Shown here piece after piece: positions 7,668-16,107 of a DNA stretch of 40,004 bases; position 1 is the stretch's first letter; each line of letters starts with the position of its first letter. The notes under the pieces are model-generated. The model did no database searches, had not been told where the DNA came from, and worked only from the letters and a program-made list of their open reading frames with translations. The translations under genes and the position numbers were made by a program. Source of the stretch: an uncultured Paraprevotella sp. (GTDB lineage: Bacteria > Bacteroidota > Bacteroidia > Bacteroidales > Bacteroidaceae). The stretch lies in NCBI GenBank assembly GCA_944321565.1, contig CALULT010000027.1, positions 1-40,004 on the forward strand, written 5' to 3'.

Positions 7668-10600
7668 TTATCCGTTTTCTTCGTTTTCCATGTATTCCGT
7701 CGGCGACATTCCGTAGAGTCTTTTGAACATGGTCAAGAAGTGCGCTTGGCTGGTGAAGCCCACGGCGTATGCGATTTGGGTTACGGTGGATTTCTGTTTC
7801 TTTAGCAGTTTGGCGGCTTGTCGTAGGCGTTGGTCGCGGATGAAGTCACTGGCGGAAAGCCCCGTGATGTCCTTCATCCGGCGGTACAGTTGGGCGCGGC
7901 TCATGCCGACTTCTGTGGCCAGTTGTTCTACATTGAGCGTGGAGTTGGCGATGTTTTCATTGATGACCTTCATGACGCGCTCCATCAGGATTTCATCGTC
8001 GCTTTGCATTTCTATCGGTACGACCTTTTCTTCTTGCGCCTGTTTGCCAGAGAATTTCCCTTTCAGGCGGATGCGGTTGGCTATCAAGTTTTCCATGAGT
8101 GCATCCAGTTCTTCTATGCGGAACGGTTTGCACAGATAACCGTCTGCGCCTTGTTCCAGCCCTTCCATCCGGCTGGCAAACTCCGTTTTCGAGGTCAGAA
8201 GGATGATGGGGATATGGTTGGTTTGCGTGTTCTTCTTCAGTTCCTTCAGCAGTTGGAAACCGTCTATGCCGGGCATGACCACGTCCGACACGATGAGGTC
8301 GGGTTGGCGGGTGACAGCTTTTTGCCATCCTTCGTCCCCGTTGGCGGCGGTGTCCACGTGGTAGTGCCGCGACAAACTTGTTTTCAGATAATCTCGTAGT
8401 TCTTCGTCATCGTCAATAACCAGCACGTGGTAGCTCGTGCGGCTGCGTTCCGGCTTTTCTGCGGCGGGGAGTAAAGTCAGCCCTGCGGTGGCGTCGCGGG
8501 ACGACAGGACCGGGTCTTCCGGCTGAATGGTTCCCGTTCCTTCTTTTTTCAGGTGTCTGCAACCCAACGGAAGCCGGATGACAAACCGGCTGCCTTGTGT
8601 GTCTTTCCGGTTCTCGGCGAAGATGGTGCCATGATGGAGCCGCACTAAGAGTTGGCACAGGTTCAGTCCGATGCCGAATCCCAATGGGGTAGCGGTTCGG
8701 TTGGCGGCACCTTGGTAGAACCGTTCGAAGATTTTTTTGATTTCTTTTTCGTCCAATCCTTTCCCGGTGTCCGCGACAGCGATTTCCATATAGTCCCGAA
8801 GCGGTTCCTTGGCTTTTGCGTCATGTCCTGTAACGACCTTCACTTTGATTTTCCCGCCTCGCGGGGTATATTTCAAGGCGTTCGACAAAAGATTGGCCAG
8901 CACCTTGTCGAAATTCCCCGGATCCACCCACACGGCGGGCATTCCTTTTTCAAAATCAGTTTCCAGGCCGATACCTTTTTGTTGCGCAAGGTCTGAGAAG
9001 GCGTTGAGTTGTTCGTTTACCAGGCGGGTCATATCGGTTTCCACGTAGCGGATGCGCATTTGTCCTTTGTCAATCTTCCGGATGTCCAATAGTTGGTTGA
9101 GTAGGTTCAGGATGCGGTGGGCGTTGTAGCGGATGGTCTGCAGTGCCTTGTCGGTGTCAGGGTCGTTTCCCTTTTTCAGCAGTCTTTCCAAAGGATTGGT
9201 GATCAGGGTGAGCGGCGAGCGTAGTTCATGGGCAATGTTGATGAAGAATTGGAGTTTCATTTCGCCAATCTGTTCCTGCCGTTTCCGCTTGTCGGCTATG
9301 TAAACCAAGCTTCCTATTCCTATTATTAATAAGGTATAGGCAATGAGGGCGGTTGTGCTGAGGTACCAAGGCGGGGCTACAACGACCTGCACGGAGCGGA
9401 TGGGCGAATGGATGCCGTTTTCGCATGCCCGTATCTGAAGCGTGTGGGTGCCCGGCGCAAGATGGTGGTATTGGAGCATGGCTTCGCCGGGCTGTGTCCG
9501 GTTCCACTCCTTTTCAAGATCTTGCATGCGATATTCATAGGTGATGTTCCGTGCGTCGCGGTAGTCCATGGTCGAAATGTGGAACGTGAGGTCGTTGTCG
9601 GCAAAAGCCACGCGGAAGACCTCCGCTGTGATGATGTCTTTGTCATAGACAGGAGCACTGCCGGAACGAGTTTGGGGCGTGACTTTTTGGTTGCGCAGGA
9701 ATATCCCGGTGATACAAGGGGCTTCTTTTAGTTTGATGGGACGGATGTTGTCCGGATTAAAAGCCGTGATGCCCTTTTCCCCTCCGAAGAACACCGTGCC
9801 GTTCCGACCTTGCGCGAAACATCCCTCCACATACCTCAGGTCTTTCAGGCCGTAGCCTGTGTAGTAGTTTGTAATCCGTAGCCCGTCGGATGAGATGTGG
9901 GCGATGCCTTGTGCGGTGCTGCACCACAAGCCACCTTGTTTGTCTTTTGCCAGGCCATAGATGATATTGTCGGGCATGCCTTGCTGCGTCGTATAGGTCG
10001 TGAACCGCCCGCTCGCCGGGTCGTGGCAGATGAGCCCGTTCCGTGTGCCTATCCAGATTCTGCCGTCTTTCCCTTCCACGGCGCAATAGGCGTTCATCCA
10101 TTTCGGGAAGGGGAGTTTCAGGAAACGTCGCGCCCGGGTGTCATAGCAGCTGATGCCGCCATAGTGGCAGGTCCAGATTCGTCCTTTCGAGTCGCAGAAG
10201 ATGGAGATGACCCATGCGTTGATGAATTCCTCCATGTTGCCGGCTTTGAGTTGTTGGGGGAACATCCGGCTTTCTCCCGTGGGCAGGTGTCGGCACAAGA
10301 TGCCTTCGCCAAGGATGGATGCATACAGGTTCCGGTTTGCGTCTTCCGTGATGCAGTTGACCGTGTAATCACCACGGAGTGGGTATTCCAGATGCAGCTG
10401 TCCGCTCTTCGGATTCAGGGTATATAAGCCTTTTCCGTTGATGCCCGCCCATAGTGTGCCATTGCTGTCTTCGAACAAGCTTTTGGCCGTATGCGACAGG
10501 GGGATGTGGCGGGCAATCTTTCCGTCCCGGGTGAGCCTGTAGATTCCGGCATCTTCGACCGAACACCAGAGAGTCCCTTCTTGGTCTGTACACAATGCGG

Positions 10601-11633
10601 CAATTTGCCCGGGTGTCTCCGATGGTTGGGATGGCTTGTTCATGAAGTGGAAAAGCATGGGTGCGGCGGGTCTCATCAGTATGCCTTGATACAAGTCGCC
10701 AATCCACAGGTTGTGGCCCCGGTCTTCGAGAAAGGCGGACACACGGGCTTGGTCGGCATTGGTGAACGGGTTGTAAAGGGGCATGTCGGTGATGGCCGTT
10801 CCGCCTTTTGCGATTCGCACCAAACCGCGCCTGTTGGTGCCAACCACGATGTGTCCGTCGGAAGTCGGCAAGGCGCACGTAAAGGAGAAGTCGGTCTTTG
10901 TTCCGTGGTAGGGCAAGGGACGGATGCTGTCGTTTTTTTCGTTCCATGCGTAGATGGCATGGTTGGTCACGGCATACAGTGTGCCATCCCGTCCTTCCGT
11001 GATGTCGTTCAGGCCTGTAGTAGGCAGGTGATAGACTTTTTCTTTCCCGTCCGGCATGTTGACCCGGACGAGTTCTTGCCGTTCAGTGCCCAGCCAAAGC
11101 CGTTGGCGTTGGTCTTCTAAAATGCGGCTTATGTAGTTTTCATTGTAGCCTTGGTTCGAAAGTTCCATTTTGCGGGCCGTCATGGCCTGCGCGTCCAGGC
11201 GGAACACTCCCATGCCGCTTGCCGCAAAAAGGATTTCTCCGCCCTTCCTTTGGATGATGTCGGTGATGTGGCCGTGGGTGGCGTTGGGATATAGCCTTAC
11301 GGTTTGGAATCTGTCGGTTTCGGGCAAGTAGCGTTGAAGTCCCCTTATCGTGCCGACCCATAAGTTCCCCTTATTGTCCAAAAGCAAGGAGAGCACTTCG
11401 TTGTCGGCCAGCGAGGTGGAATCCTGCCCGTCGTGTTGATAAGCGACAAAGCGTGACCCGTCGAATCTCTTCAGCCCGTCATTGGTGGCTATCCACAAGA
11501 ACCGGTCGGCATCCTGGCAGAAGGCGTTCACCGACTGGCTGCCAATCTGGTTGCAGTCGTAAAAGAGCGTATGTTGCGCGTGGGTGGCCTGTGTGAGGCA
11601 GAACAACAGAAGCAACCCGATGATTTTTATCAT
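7668..11633 (-). CDS. Hybrid two-component system sensor/regulator (HTCS)
   Basis: This single 1321-residue polypeptide combines sensor kinase and response regulator. In order: signal peptide (to about residue 19, ATHAQ); two-component propeller repeats making two periplasmic beta-propellers (about 20-660; many WIATNDGLKRFDG-type units); Y_Y_Y domain (about 670-750); one membrane helix (about 757-780); HisKA with the phospho-acceptor His in FFINIAHELRSPLTL (about 800); HATPase_c with LANLLSNALKY and VADTGKGLD; receiver domain with VIDDDEE and phospho-Asp in LIVSDVVMPG (about 1114); C-terminal AraC-type HTH (about 1215-1315). Such proteins sense oligosaccharides in the periplasm and activate neighbouring glycan-use genes. 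It is divergent from the secreted glycosidase at 11902, its likely target. All key residues appear intact. No SusC/SusD pair is nearby. Confidence 0.97.
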   Translation of the reverse strand: MIKIIGLLLLFCLTQATHAQHTLFYDCNQIGSQSVNAFCQDADRFLWIATNDGLKRFDGSRFVAYQHDGQDSTSLADNEVLSLLLDNKGNLWVGTIRGLQRYLPETDRFQTVRLYPNATHGHITDIIQRKGGEILFAASGMGVFRLDAQAMTARKMELSNQGYNENYISRILEDQRQRLWLGTERQELVRVNMPDGKEKVYHLPTTGLNDITEGRDGTLYAVTNHAIYAWNEKNDSIRPLPYHGTKTDFSFTCALPTSDGHIVVGTNRRGLVRIAKGGTAITDMPLYNPFTNADQARVSAFLEDRGHNLWIGDLYQGILMRPAAPMLFHFMNKPSQPSETPGQIAALCTDQEGTLWCSVEDAGIYRLTRDGKIARHIPLSHTAKSLFEDSNGTLWAGINGKGLYTLNPKSGQLHLEYPLRGDYTVNCITEDANRNLYASILGEGILCRHLPTGESRMFPQQLKAGNMEEFINAWVISIFCDSKGRIWTCHYGGISCYDTRARRFLKLPFPKWMNAYCAVEGKDGRIWIGTRNGLICHDPASGRFTTYTTQQGMPDNIIYGLAKDKQGGLWCSTAQGIAHISSDGLRITNYYTGYGLKDLRYVEGCFAQGRNGTVFFGGEKGITAFNPDNIRPIKLKEAPCITGIFLRNQKVTPQTRSGSAPVYDKDIITAEVFRVAFADNDLTFHISTMDYRDARNITYEYRMQDLEKEWNRTQPGEAMLQYHHLAPGTHTLQIRACENGIHSPIRSVQVVVAPPWYLSTTALIAYTLLIIGIGSLVYIADKRKRQEQIGEMKLQFFINIAHELRSPLTLITNPLERLLKKGNDPDTDKALQTIRYNAHRILNLLNQLLDIRKIDKGQMRIRYVETDMTRLVNEQLNAFSDLAQQKGIGLETDFEKGMPAVWVDPGNFDKVLANLLSNALKYTPRGGKIKVKVVTGHDAKAKEPLRDYMEIAVADTGKGLDEKEIKKIFERFYQGAANRTATPLGFGIGLNLCQLLVRLHHGTIFAENRKDTQGSRFVIRLPLGCRHLKKEGTGTIQPEDPVLSSRDATAGLTLLPAAEKPERSRTSYHVLVIDDDEELRDYLKTSLSRHYHVDTAANGDEGWQKAVTRQPDLIVSDVVMPGIDGFQLLKELKKNTQTNHIPIILLTSKTEFASRMEGLEQGADGYLCKPFRIEELDALMENLIANRIRLKGKFSGKQAQEEKVVPIEMQSDDEILMERVMKVINENIANSTLNVEQLATEVGMSRAQLYRRMKDITGLSASDFIRDQRLRQAAKLLKKQKSTVTQIAYAVGFTSQAHFLTMFKRLYGMSPTEYMENEENG

Positions 11634-11649
11634 GTTTTTCTTTTTCTTA

Positions 11650-11681
11650 CAAAGGTAGCGGAAAAATGCTTTTGGGGCAAG
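11650..11681 (-). promoter_or_regulatory. Promoter of the HTCS gene
   Basis: On the minus strand the -7 box TACCTTTG (11650-11657) matches TAnnTTTG, and CTTG at 11678-11681 sits 20 bases upstream of it, the expected place for the -33 element. The ATG follows 16 bases after the -7 box. Confidence 0.6.
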
Positions 11682-11804
11682 ATAAGAGCAGAAATTACCG
11701 GGGATGAATCAACAACGAACGGATTTGCAACGTCCGTGTATGGGTGCGCACGTTGCCTGCATGGATGTGAAATGTTTGTGAATGCCTTTTGAAAGCCTGT
11801 GTGC

Positions 11805-11812
11805 TAACTTTG
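11805..11812 (+). promoter_or_regulatory. Candidate -7 box of the glycosidase gene
   Basis: TAACTTTG fits TAnnTTTG about 90 bases upstream of the chosen glycosidase start, inside the 268-base region divergent from the HTCS gene. It supports the start at 11902 rather than the in-frame ATG at 11782, which would precede this box. No good -33 box at proper spacing, as might be expected of an activator-dependent promoter. Confidence 0.45.
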
Positions 11813-11901
11813 CAGTGTCGGAAGGATGGTTGAAAACCGGTTCTTTTCGCGGAAGTTCAAGAGGAAACAGAAGATATAAACCATTTATTAAAGGAAATAA
11901 T

Positions 11902-13884
11902 ATGAGATTCAGAAAGATTTTTATGGTGGCGGCGATGGCTTGCATTTGCGGTCACGTCATGGCGCAGGATGCGGATGTACGCATCGGCAATTTCTATTAT
12001 TCGGCACCCAACGGCATTGCTTTTATCAAGTCGGATGCGGCTGCATTTGTGATTGATCCCGACCTGGGGGCCAACCGGCACACGGCTGTGCTTTTTGACG
12101 ACAAGGGCGAGGGGTTCGCTCAGGCACATTTGGCCAACGACTACAATGCCGGCATCGTGGCACCCGATGATTCCTATCATCGCGTAGTGTTTGAAGTGAG
12201 CAACAATGAAATCGTGGAATTTGAGTGGGCCAAGACGGGCAATGCGGCTGTGGGACGCATGATAGCAGGCAAGCCGCAGGAGTTGGTTTTCAACTTGTCG
12301 AAAAACTGGCCGGGTTGGGAGAGCCGTTACGAGCTGGAAGCCGATGGGATAAAAGGCACGGCCAAAACGGCAGGCGGCGACGTGGAATGGCGGATGAAAG
12401 CCAACAGTAGCCCGGTGGCTTTCGACGGGAAAAGCGTGACGTTCAAAATCGGGGACGGCTTTGCGCCCACGCGTTTCGTGGCCGGATTCGGCACGTTGCC
12501 TTCATTGGACAAGGTGGACGGCATCATCGACCAGGCCCGGAGTGACTATGAAGCCCGCCGTCCCAAGGCAATTGCTCCTTCGGGCGACATCGTGGGGGCG
12601 ATGACCAACAACCTGAACAACACCCGGATATACAGCAACCATGACAAATTGCTCTTCATCCCCGTGTCACGCTCGTTCGGGGTCAAACATGCCAACCAAG
12701 GGCCGATATTCTGCTGGGACAGTTTCTTCAATGGTCTGATGGCCACCTACGACAATCCCGAAATGGCGCGGGCAACTTTCCGTGCCGTGCTTTCCAATCC
12801 CATGCCCAACGGCATGATCGGCTGCGTGAAGCACTGGTCCATGGGGCCGAGCACGGGCAACTCCCAGCCCCCAGTCGGCTCCATGTGCATCTGGCGGGCA
12901 CATTTGCTTCGTCCGGACATGGATTTCCTGCGCGAAGCTTATCCGACCCTGAAGGCTTGGAACGCATGGTGGATGAAATACCGCAATGCGCGTAAGGACA
13001 GCCTGTTGCAGTGGGGCAGTGAGGACGGCGATTTCCAGAATGCCATGTACGAGACCGGATGGGACGACACCCCGCATTTCGCGGGCGTGGAGGGTGTCAA
13101 GATGGTGGGCACCACGATGAACGTCTATGCCGTGGATCTTTGCGCCCTTTGGGCGATGGACGCGCATTACCTCTCGCTGATAGCCGAAGCCATCGGCGAG
13201 AAAGAGGCTGCGGCACAGCACCGCTGCGATGCCGAAGCGATGAACCGGCGCATCAACGAGAAACTTTGGAACGAGGAACTGGGCATCTATTGCAGCCGTT
13301 TCTTCGACAACGAAGACGGCACTCCGGGCGCGTTCCTCACCAAGCTGGCCCCGCTCAACTTCTATCCGTTGATTTCCGGGGCGGCTAACAAGGAGCAGGC
13401 CCGACGGATGTTGCAAATCATGACCGACCCGGAACAGTTCTGGGGCGAATGGATTATGCCGACCCTTTCACGCAAAGAACCGGAATACCACCGGCAGCGT
13501 TATTGGTCGGGCAACATTTGGGGGCCGGAAACTTATCTGACCTGGCTGGGCGTGAAGCGGTATGCGTCCGGGGAACTGAAGGCGGAATATGCCCAAAAGT
13601 GTGTCCACCTGTTCATGAACAATTGGTTGGGTGCCGGCTATTGTGGCGAGAACTATTTCACGCTGAACGGGCGCGTGTGCAGCAATCTCAACTACACGTG
13701 GGGCGCGCTCCTGTGCCTCGTTGGTATTGAGTCGGTGGTGGACTTGGCCGATGACGGGCGCATCGTGAAGGGACCCGGCTACAATGAGTCGGTACGCATG
13801 GAAAACATCATTTTGGATGGGAAACCCCATTCGGTTTCGGTGGATTACGGAAAGCCGAAGGTGGCGGTGAAAGAACAGAACTGA
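11902..13884 (+). CDS. Secreted (alpha/alpha)6-type glycoside hydrolase, MGH1/GH63-like
   Basis: The product is 660 residues from the ATG at 11902, preceded by a purine-rich aaaggaaataat. A signal peptide (MRFRKIFMVAAMACICGHVMAQ) sends it to the periplasm or beyond. The N-terminal ~190 residues are a beta-rich domain. The rest resembles the (alpha/alpha)6 barrel of GH63/GH37-related enzymes: CWDSFFNGLMA near residue 272, GMIGCVKHW near residue 309, SEDGDFQNAMYETGWDD near residue 373, and YWSGNIWGPETYLTW near residue 534. Such enzymes release glucose or mannose from alpha-linked glycans, but I cannot name the substrate. Divergence from the HTCS suggests induction by the released sugar. It has no SusC/D partners, so it may act on an imported oligosaccharide. 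Confidence 0.85.
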   Translation: MRFRKIFMVAAMACICGHVMAQDADVRIGNFYYSAPNGIAFIKSDAAAFVIDPDLGANRHTAVLFDDKGEGFAQAHLANDYNAGIVAPDDSYHRVVFEVSNNEIVEFEWAKTGNAAVGRMIAGKPQELVFNLSKNWPGWESRYELEADGIKGTAKTAGGDVEWRMKANSSPVAFDGKSVTFKIGDGFAPTRFVAGFGTLPSLDKVDGIIDQARSDYEARRPKAIAPSGDIVGAMTNNLNNTRIYSNHDKLLFIPVSRSFGVKHANQGPIFCWDSFFNGLMATYDNPEMARATFRAVLSNPMPNGMIGCVKHWSMGPSTGNSQPPVGSMCIWRAHLLRPDMDFLREAYPTLKAWNAWWMKYRNARKDSLLQWGSEDGDFQNAMYETGWDDTPHFAGVEGVKMVGTTMNVYAVDLCALWAMDAHYLSLIAEAIGEKEAAAQHRCDAEAMNRRINEKLWNEELGIYCSRFFDNEDGTPGAFLTKLAPLNFYPLISGAANKEQARRMLQIMTDPEQFWGEWIMPTLSRKEPEYHRQRYWSGNIWGPETYLTWLGVKRYASGELKAEYAQKCVHLFMNNWLGAGYCGENYFTLNGRVCSNLNYTWGALLCLVGIESVVDLADDGRIVKGPGYNESVRMENIILDGKPHSVSVDYGKPKVAVKEQN

Positions 13885-13964
13885 TTTCAGTCCGTCATTG
13901 GTGTCAATAGGGTATATGATACTAAATTTATGAACTCCGCAAACGGCCCAAAGTCCGCAGTAAT

Positions 13965-14036
13965 GAGGGTGTAGCAAAATAAACTCCTCCGCCTTGTAGG
14001 GGAGCAGTTGCTTCTCGCTGGTTTTGCTACACCCTC
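13965..14036. repeat. Long inverted repeat after the glycosidase gene
   Basis: The 15 bases gagggtgtagcaaaa (13965-13979) return as their exact reverse complement at 14022-14036, around a 42-base loop that contains aactcctccgcc and aggggag. The loop core recurs near 38840 and 39029, so this is one copy of an interspersed palindromic repeat. It could also stabilise or end the glycosidase transcript, 80 bases after its stop. Confidence 0.65.
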
Positions 14037-14434
14037 CGGATTTCGGCGCGGAAGGAAGTGCGCCTCCCCCTGCGCACATCCTTCCATTGACAGAATGGCA
14101 CATTCGGGTGCGCGTTGACAATTTGCTCATTTTCGCCTTCTGAAATTCGCGTATCCGGCCGCCGGGCCGGGACAGCGCGGAAAGAACGCAGCCACACGTG
14201 CCATGCGGAAATCAAAATGTCGCGGAATCCCCTCCAAACCTGCCCTTTTGACGGAACATGGGGCACTCCCGGCGCAGAAACCCGATCGGCGGGAAAGCCC
14301 ACCGGGGGATTCCGCCGACAAAACGACACGGGAAACGTGTTCGGGGAAAAGTTCCAACGGGAAAGAAAAACGGCTCCGGAGCCGCAGCGAAAACGTTTCT
14401 GTACCGGGATTTTTCCATACGAGTCCCGAAAAAA

Positions 14435-14476
14435 AAATTCCAAGCCCCGAAAAAAGAATTCCGGGGCTTGGAATTT
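14435..14476 (-). terminator. Strong hairpin, terminator-like on the minus strand
   Basis: The 15 bases aaattccaagccccg (14435-14449) pair perfectly with cggggcttggaattt (14462-14476) around a 12-base A-rich loop. On the minus strand the stem is followed directly by a run of T (complement of the A-run 14429-14437), the form of an intrinsic terminator. No clear gene ends here; the nearest upstream minus-strand gene (the kinase) ends 650 bases away. It may end an unrecognised RNA or read-through transcript from the kinase operon. Confidence 0.5.
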
Positions 14477-14538
14477 CGCGTTCCGGCCCCGAGATTTCTC
14501 GCCGGACTCTCCGAAAAGTAAATTGCTCTGACAAAATC

Positions 14539-14564
14539 TTGCACAAAATCCCCGTTTTGTGCAA
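14539..14564. repeat. Ten-base inverted repeat
   Basis: ttgcacaaaa (14539-14548) pairs with ttttgtgcaa (14555-14564) around a six-base loop. A third related half, cgtgcaaaaa, follows at 14570. A protein-binding palindrome or RNA hairpin is possible; nothing further can be said. Confidence 0.45.
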
Positions 14565-14830
14565 AAAATCGTGCAAAAATCTCCTATTTGGGCCGGATTG
14601 CGCAAAGGTCGCGTCACGAAAATCGTCCAAAACGGAACAATTTGTCTATTTACACAAGCGTTTCATGACATTTTGATTTTATAGGAGGTGCAGCATTCTT
14701 GCTGCACAATCGCAAGATAAGTCTTTTTGCTGCGATGGGTTTGAAATCCGGCGCAATTGGGACGCGGATTTCCGAATCCGCAAGCCCGCAAGGGTTTTCC
14801 TATGACACGAGTGAATGCAAATAGGATTTA

Positions 14831-15022
14831 GAAACTGTTTTGAATTTCTACAAAAAGTTTTTTCCGGCTTGATGTACTCGTTTTCGTGTGTGCTTTGGGC
14901 GATTTTCCGGCCAGTTTCACTTCTGTTCTTCGTCAGATAGCCCGCTATCTTCCTCATCACGGAAGCAAAACAGACTCGAAAACTCATCCCAAATCATCGC
15001 GCGATAAATTCAAAACAGTTTC
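14831..15022. mobile_element. Small non-autonomous transposable element (MITE), TTA target duplication
   Basis: A 192-base element bounded by perfect 17-base terminal inverted repeats, gaaactgttttgaattt and its complement, and flanked on both sides by TTA (14828-14830 and 15023-15025). It encodes nothing. Its interior carries gtcagatagcccgctatc, which appears in reverse complement inside the element at 39338-39509, so both belong to one family. The 3-base T-N-A duplication suggests mobilisation by an IS5-group (IS1031-like) transposase elsewhere in the genome; that is inference. Confidence 0.75.
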
Positions 15023-15057
15023 TTATTTTTTCGGATTATAAATCCTGATACTCAATT

Positions 15058-15080
15058 GCGTGGGATTGCAAATCCCACGC
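15058..15080. repeat. Hairpin between the small element and the kinase gene
   Basis: gcgtgggatt and aatcccacgc form a perfect ten-base stem with a three-base loop. A second small palindrome, ggattataaatcc, lies at 15035-15047. They follow the kinase gene end (15130) on the minus strand and could mark the operon end, though no T-run follows. Confidence 0.5.
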
Positions 15081-15129
15081 GGCAGGCGGCAGGAGTTTCG
15101 CGGCTGTTTCCCTTGGAGGCGGTGTTCTT

Positions 15130-16107
15130 TTATGGCGTTTGAGGCCATGTGGCCCGGTCGGCCGCTTGGTTGCCGTCCGGTTGTATGTTGTGGACGTTTT
15201 CGGTTTCTTGGACTTGGATTTGACGGTGGTGCCAGGCCCATGCGGCACAGGTTCCCGCCAGTACGGCCAGCACGGAGAGTGTCGCGAGCAGCCGGGCCTG
15301 TGTGCGGGTTTGCCTTGCCAATGCTTTCAGCCGGGCCACGTTGGGCGGGCGTTTGGCTGCGTCGCGCCGCATGCAGGTGGCTGCGACGTGCCCCATTAGT
15401 CTGTCGCCCGTGGCACGGGACATGTCCTCCATCACCTTGCCGAGCGAATAGATGTCGGCCCGCACGTCGGCTTTCGCGCCGGGTTGCAGTTGTTCCGGGG
15501 CGATGTATCCCGACGTGCCGGCCGGTTGTTTCAACACGTTGAAGGCATCGCCGTCGGCCAGGCTGAAGTCAATCAGTTTCACGTCGTGCCCATTGTGGGT
15601 GACCATGATGTTCGACGGCTTCAGGTCGCGGTGGATGGTTTGCCGGCTGTGCAGGTAGCCCATGGCATCGGCTACCTGTCCCGCCAGCTTGCGGGCCAGC
15701 GGTTTCGTGAGGGTGTGCCGTTCGATGAGTTCCTTTAATGTGCAGCCATCCACGCGTTCCATGACGATGGCGGGGCCGAGCAGCCCGATGTCTTCCATGC
15801 CGATGGTGCGACAGATGCAGGGATGATCCAATTGCAGCCCGATTTCGAACTCTTTGGCCAAGGCCTGCCGGTAGAGGGGCGTGTAGAGGTAGTCTGCCTT
15901 GAGGCATTTGAGGACATACTTTTTGCCATATCTTGAAGCATAGAACAGGCGCGTGTGCCCGCCCGGCGACGCGTAGAACTCCTGCAGGTCGCCGAATCCG
16001 TGCTGCACTTGCATGTCCGAAACGGCGTCCATTTCCTTGTCGAGTTGTTCCACGTAGCCCGACGTGCTTTCCGTTTGGGCATCCTCTTGGAGTTTTCCCG
16101 TTTCCAT
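15130..16107 (-). CDS. Tail-anchored serine/threonine protein kinase
   Basis: The product is 325 residues from the ATG ending at 16107, which overlaps the stop of the preceding gene (TAATG), implying coupled translation. An N-terminal tail of about 40 residues precedes the Hanks-type kinase fold: a degenerate glycine loop (ASPGGHTRLFYASRYG, about 46-61), the ATP-binding Lys67 in KYVLKCLK, alpha-C Glu near 86-88, catalytic HRDLKPSN (159-166), APE (203-205). The metal-binding DFG is DFS (180-182), unusual. One membrane helix (about 273-291) follows, leaving a 34-residue periplasmic tail too short for a classic sensor. Last gene of the fimbrillin operon; it could sense envelope state through a partner and phosphorylate the adjacent HTH-like protein. 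That pairing is inference. Confidence 0.92.
   Translation of the reverse strand: METGKLQEDAQTESTSGYVEQLDKEMDAVSDMQVQHGFGDLQEFYASPGGHTRLFYASRYGKKYVLKCLKADYLYTPLYRQALAKEFEIGLQLDHPCICRTIGMEDIGLLGPAIVMERVDGCTLKELIERHTLTKPLARKLAGQVADAMGYLHSRQTIHRDLKPSNIMVTHNGHDVKLIDFSLADGDAFNVLKQPAGTSGYIAPEQLQPGAKADVRADIYSLGKVMEDMSRATGDRLMGHVAATCMRRDAAKRPPNVARLKALARQTRTQARLLATLSVLAVLAGTCAAWAWHHRQIQVQETENVHNIQPDGNQAADRATWPQTP

Larger units (their letters stand above)
14037..14680. other. Gene-free stretch with hairpins
   Basis: No coding frame here has protein-like features: all six-frame readings are Arg/Pro/Gly-rich and overlap each other on both strands without a family match. The stretch holds at least two strong hairpins (listed separately) and several A-runs. 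I see no tRNA or known RNA fold. It might encode a non-coding RNA, but nothing shows that directly. Confidence 0.4.

Noticed and set aside
14115-14676. Overlapping open frames on both strands in the gene-free region
   Set aside because: All are Arg/Pro/Lys-rich, mutually overlapping and without recognisable domains or promoters; the sequence is dominated by hairpins.
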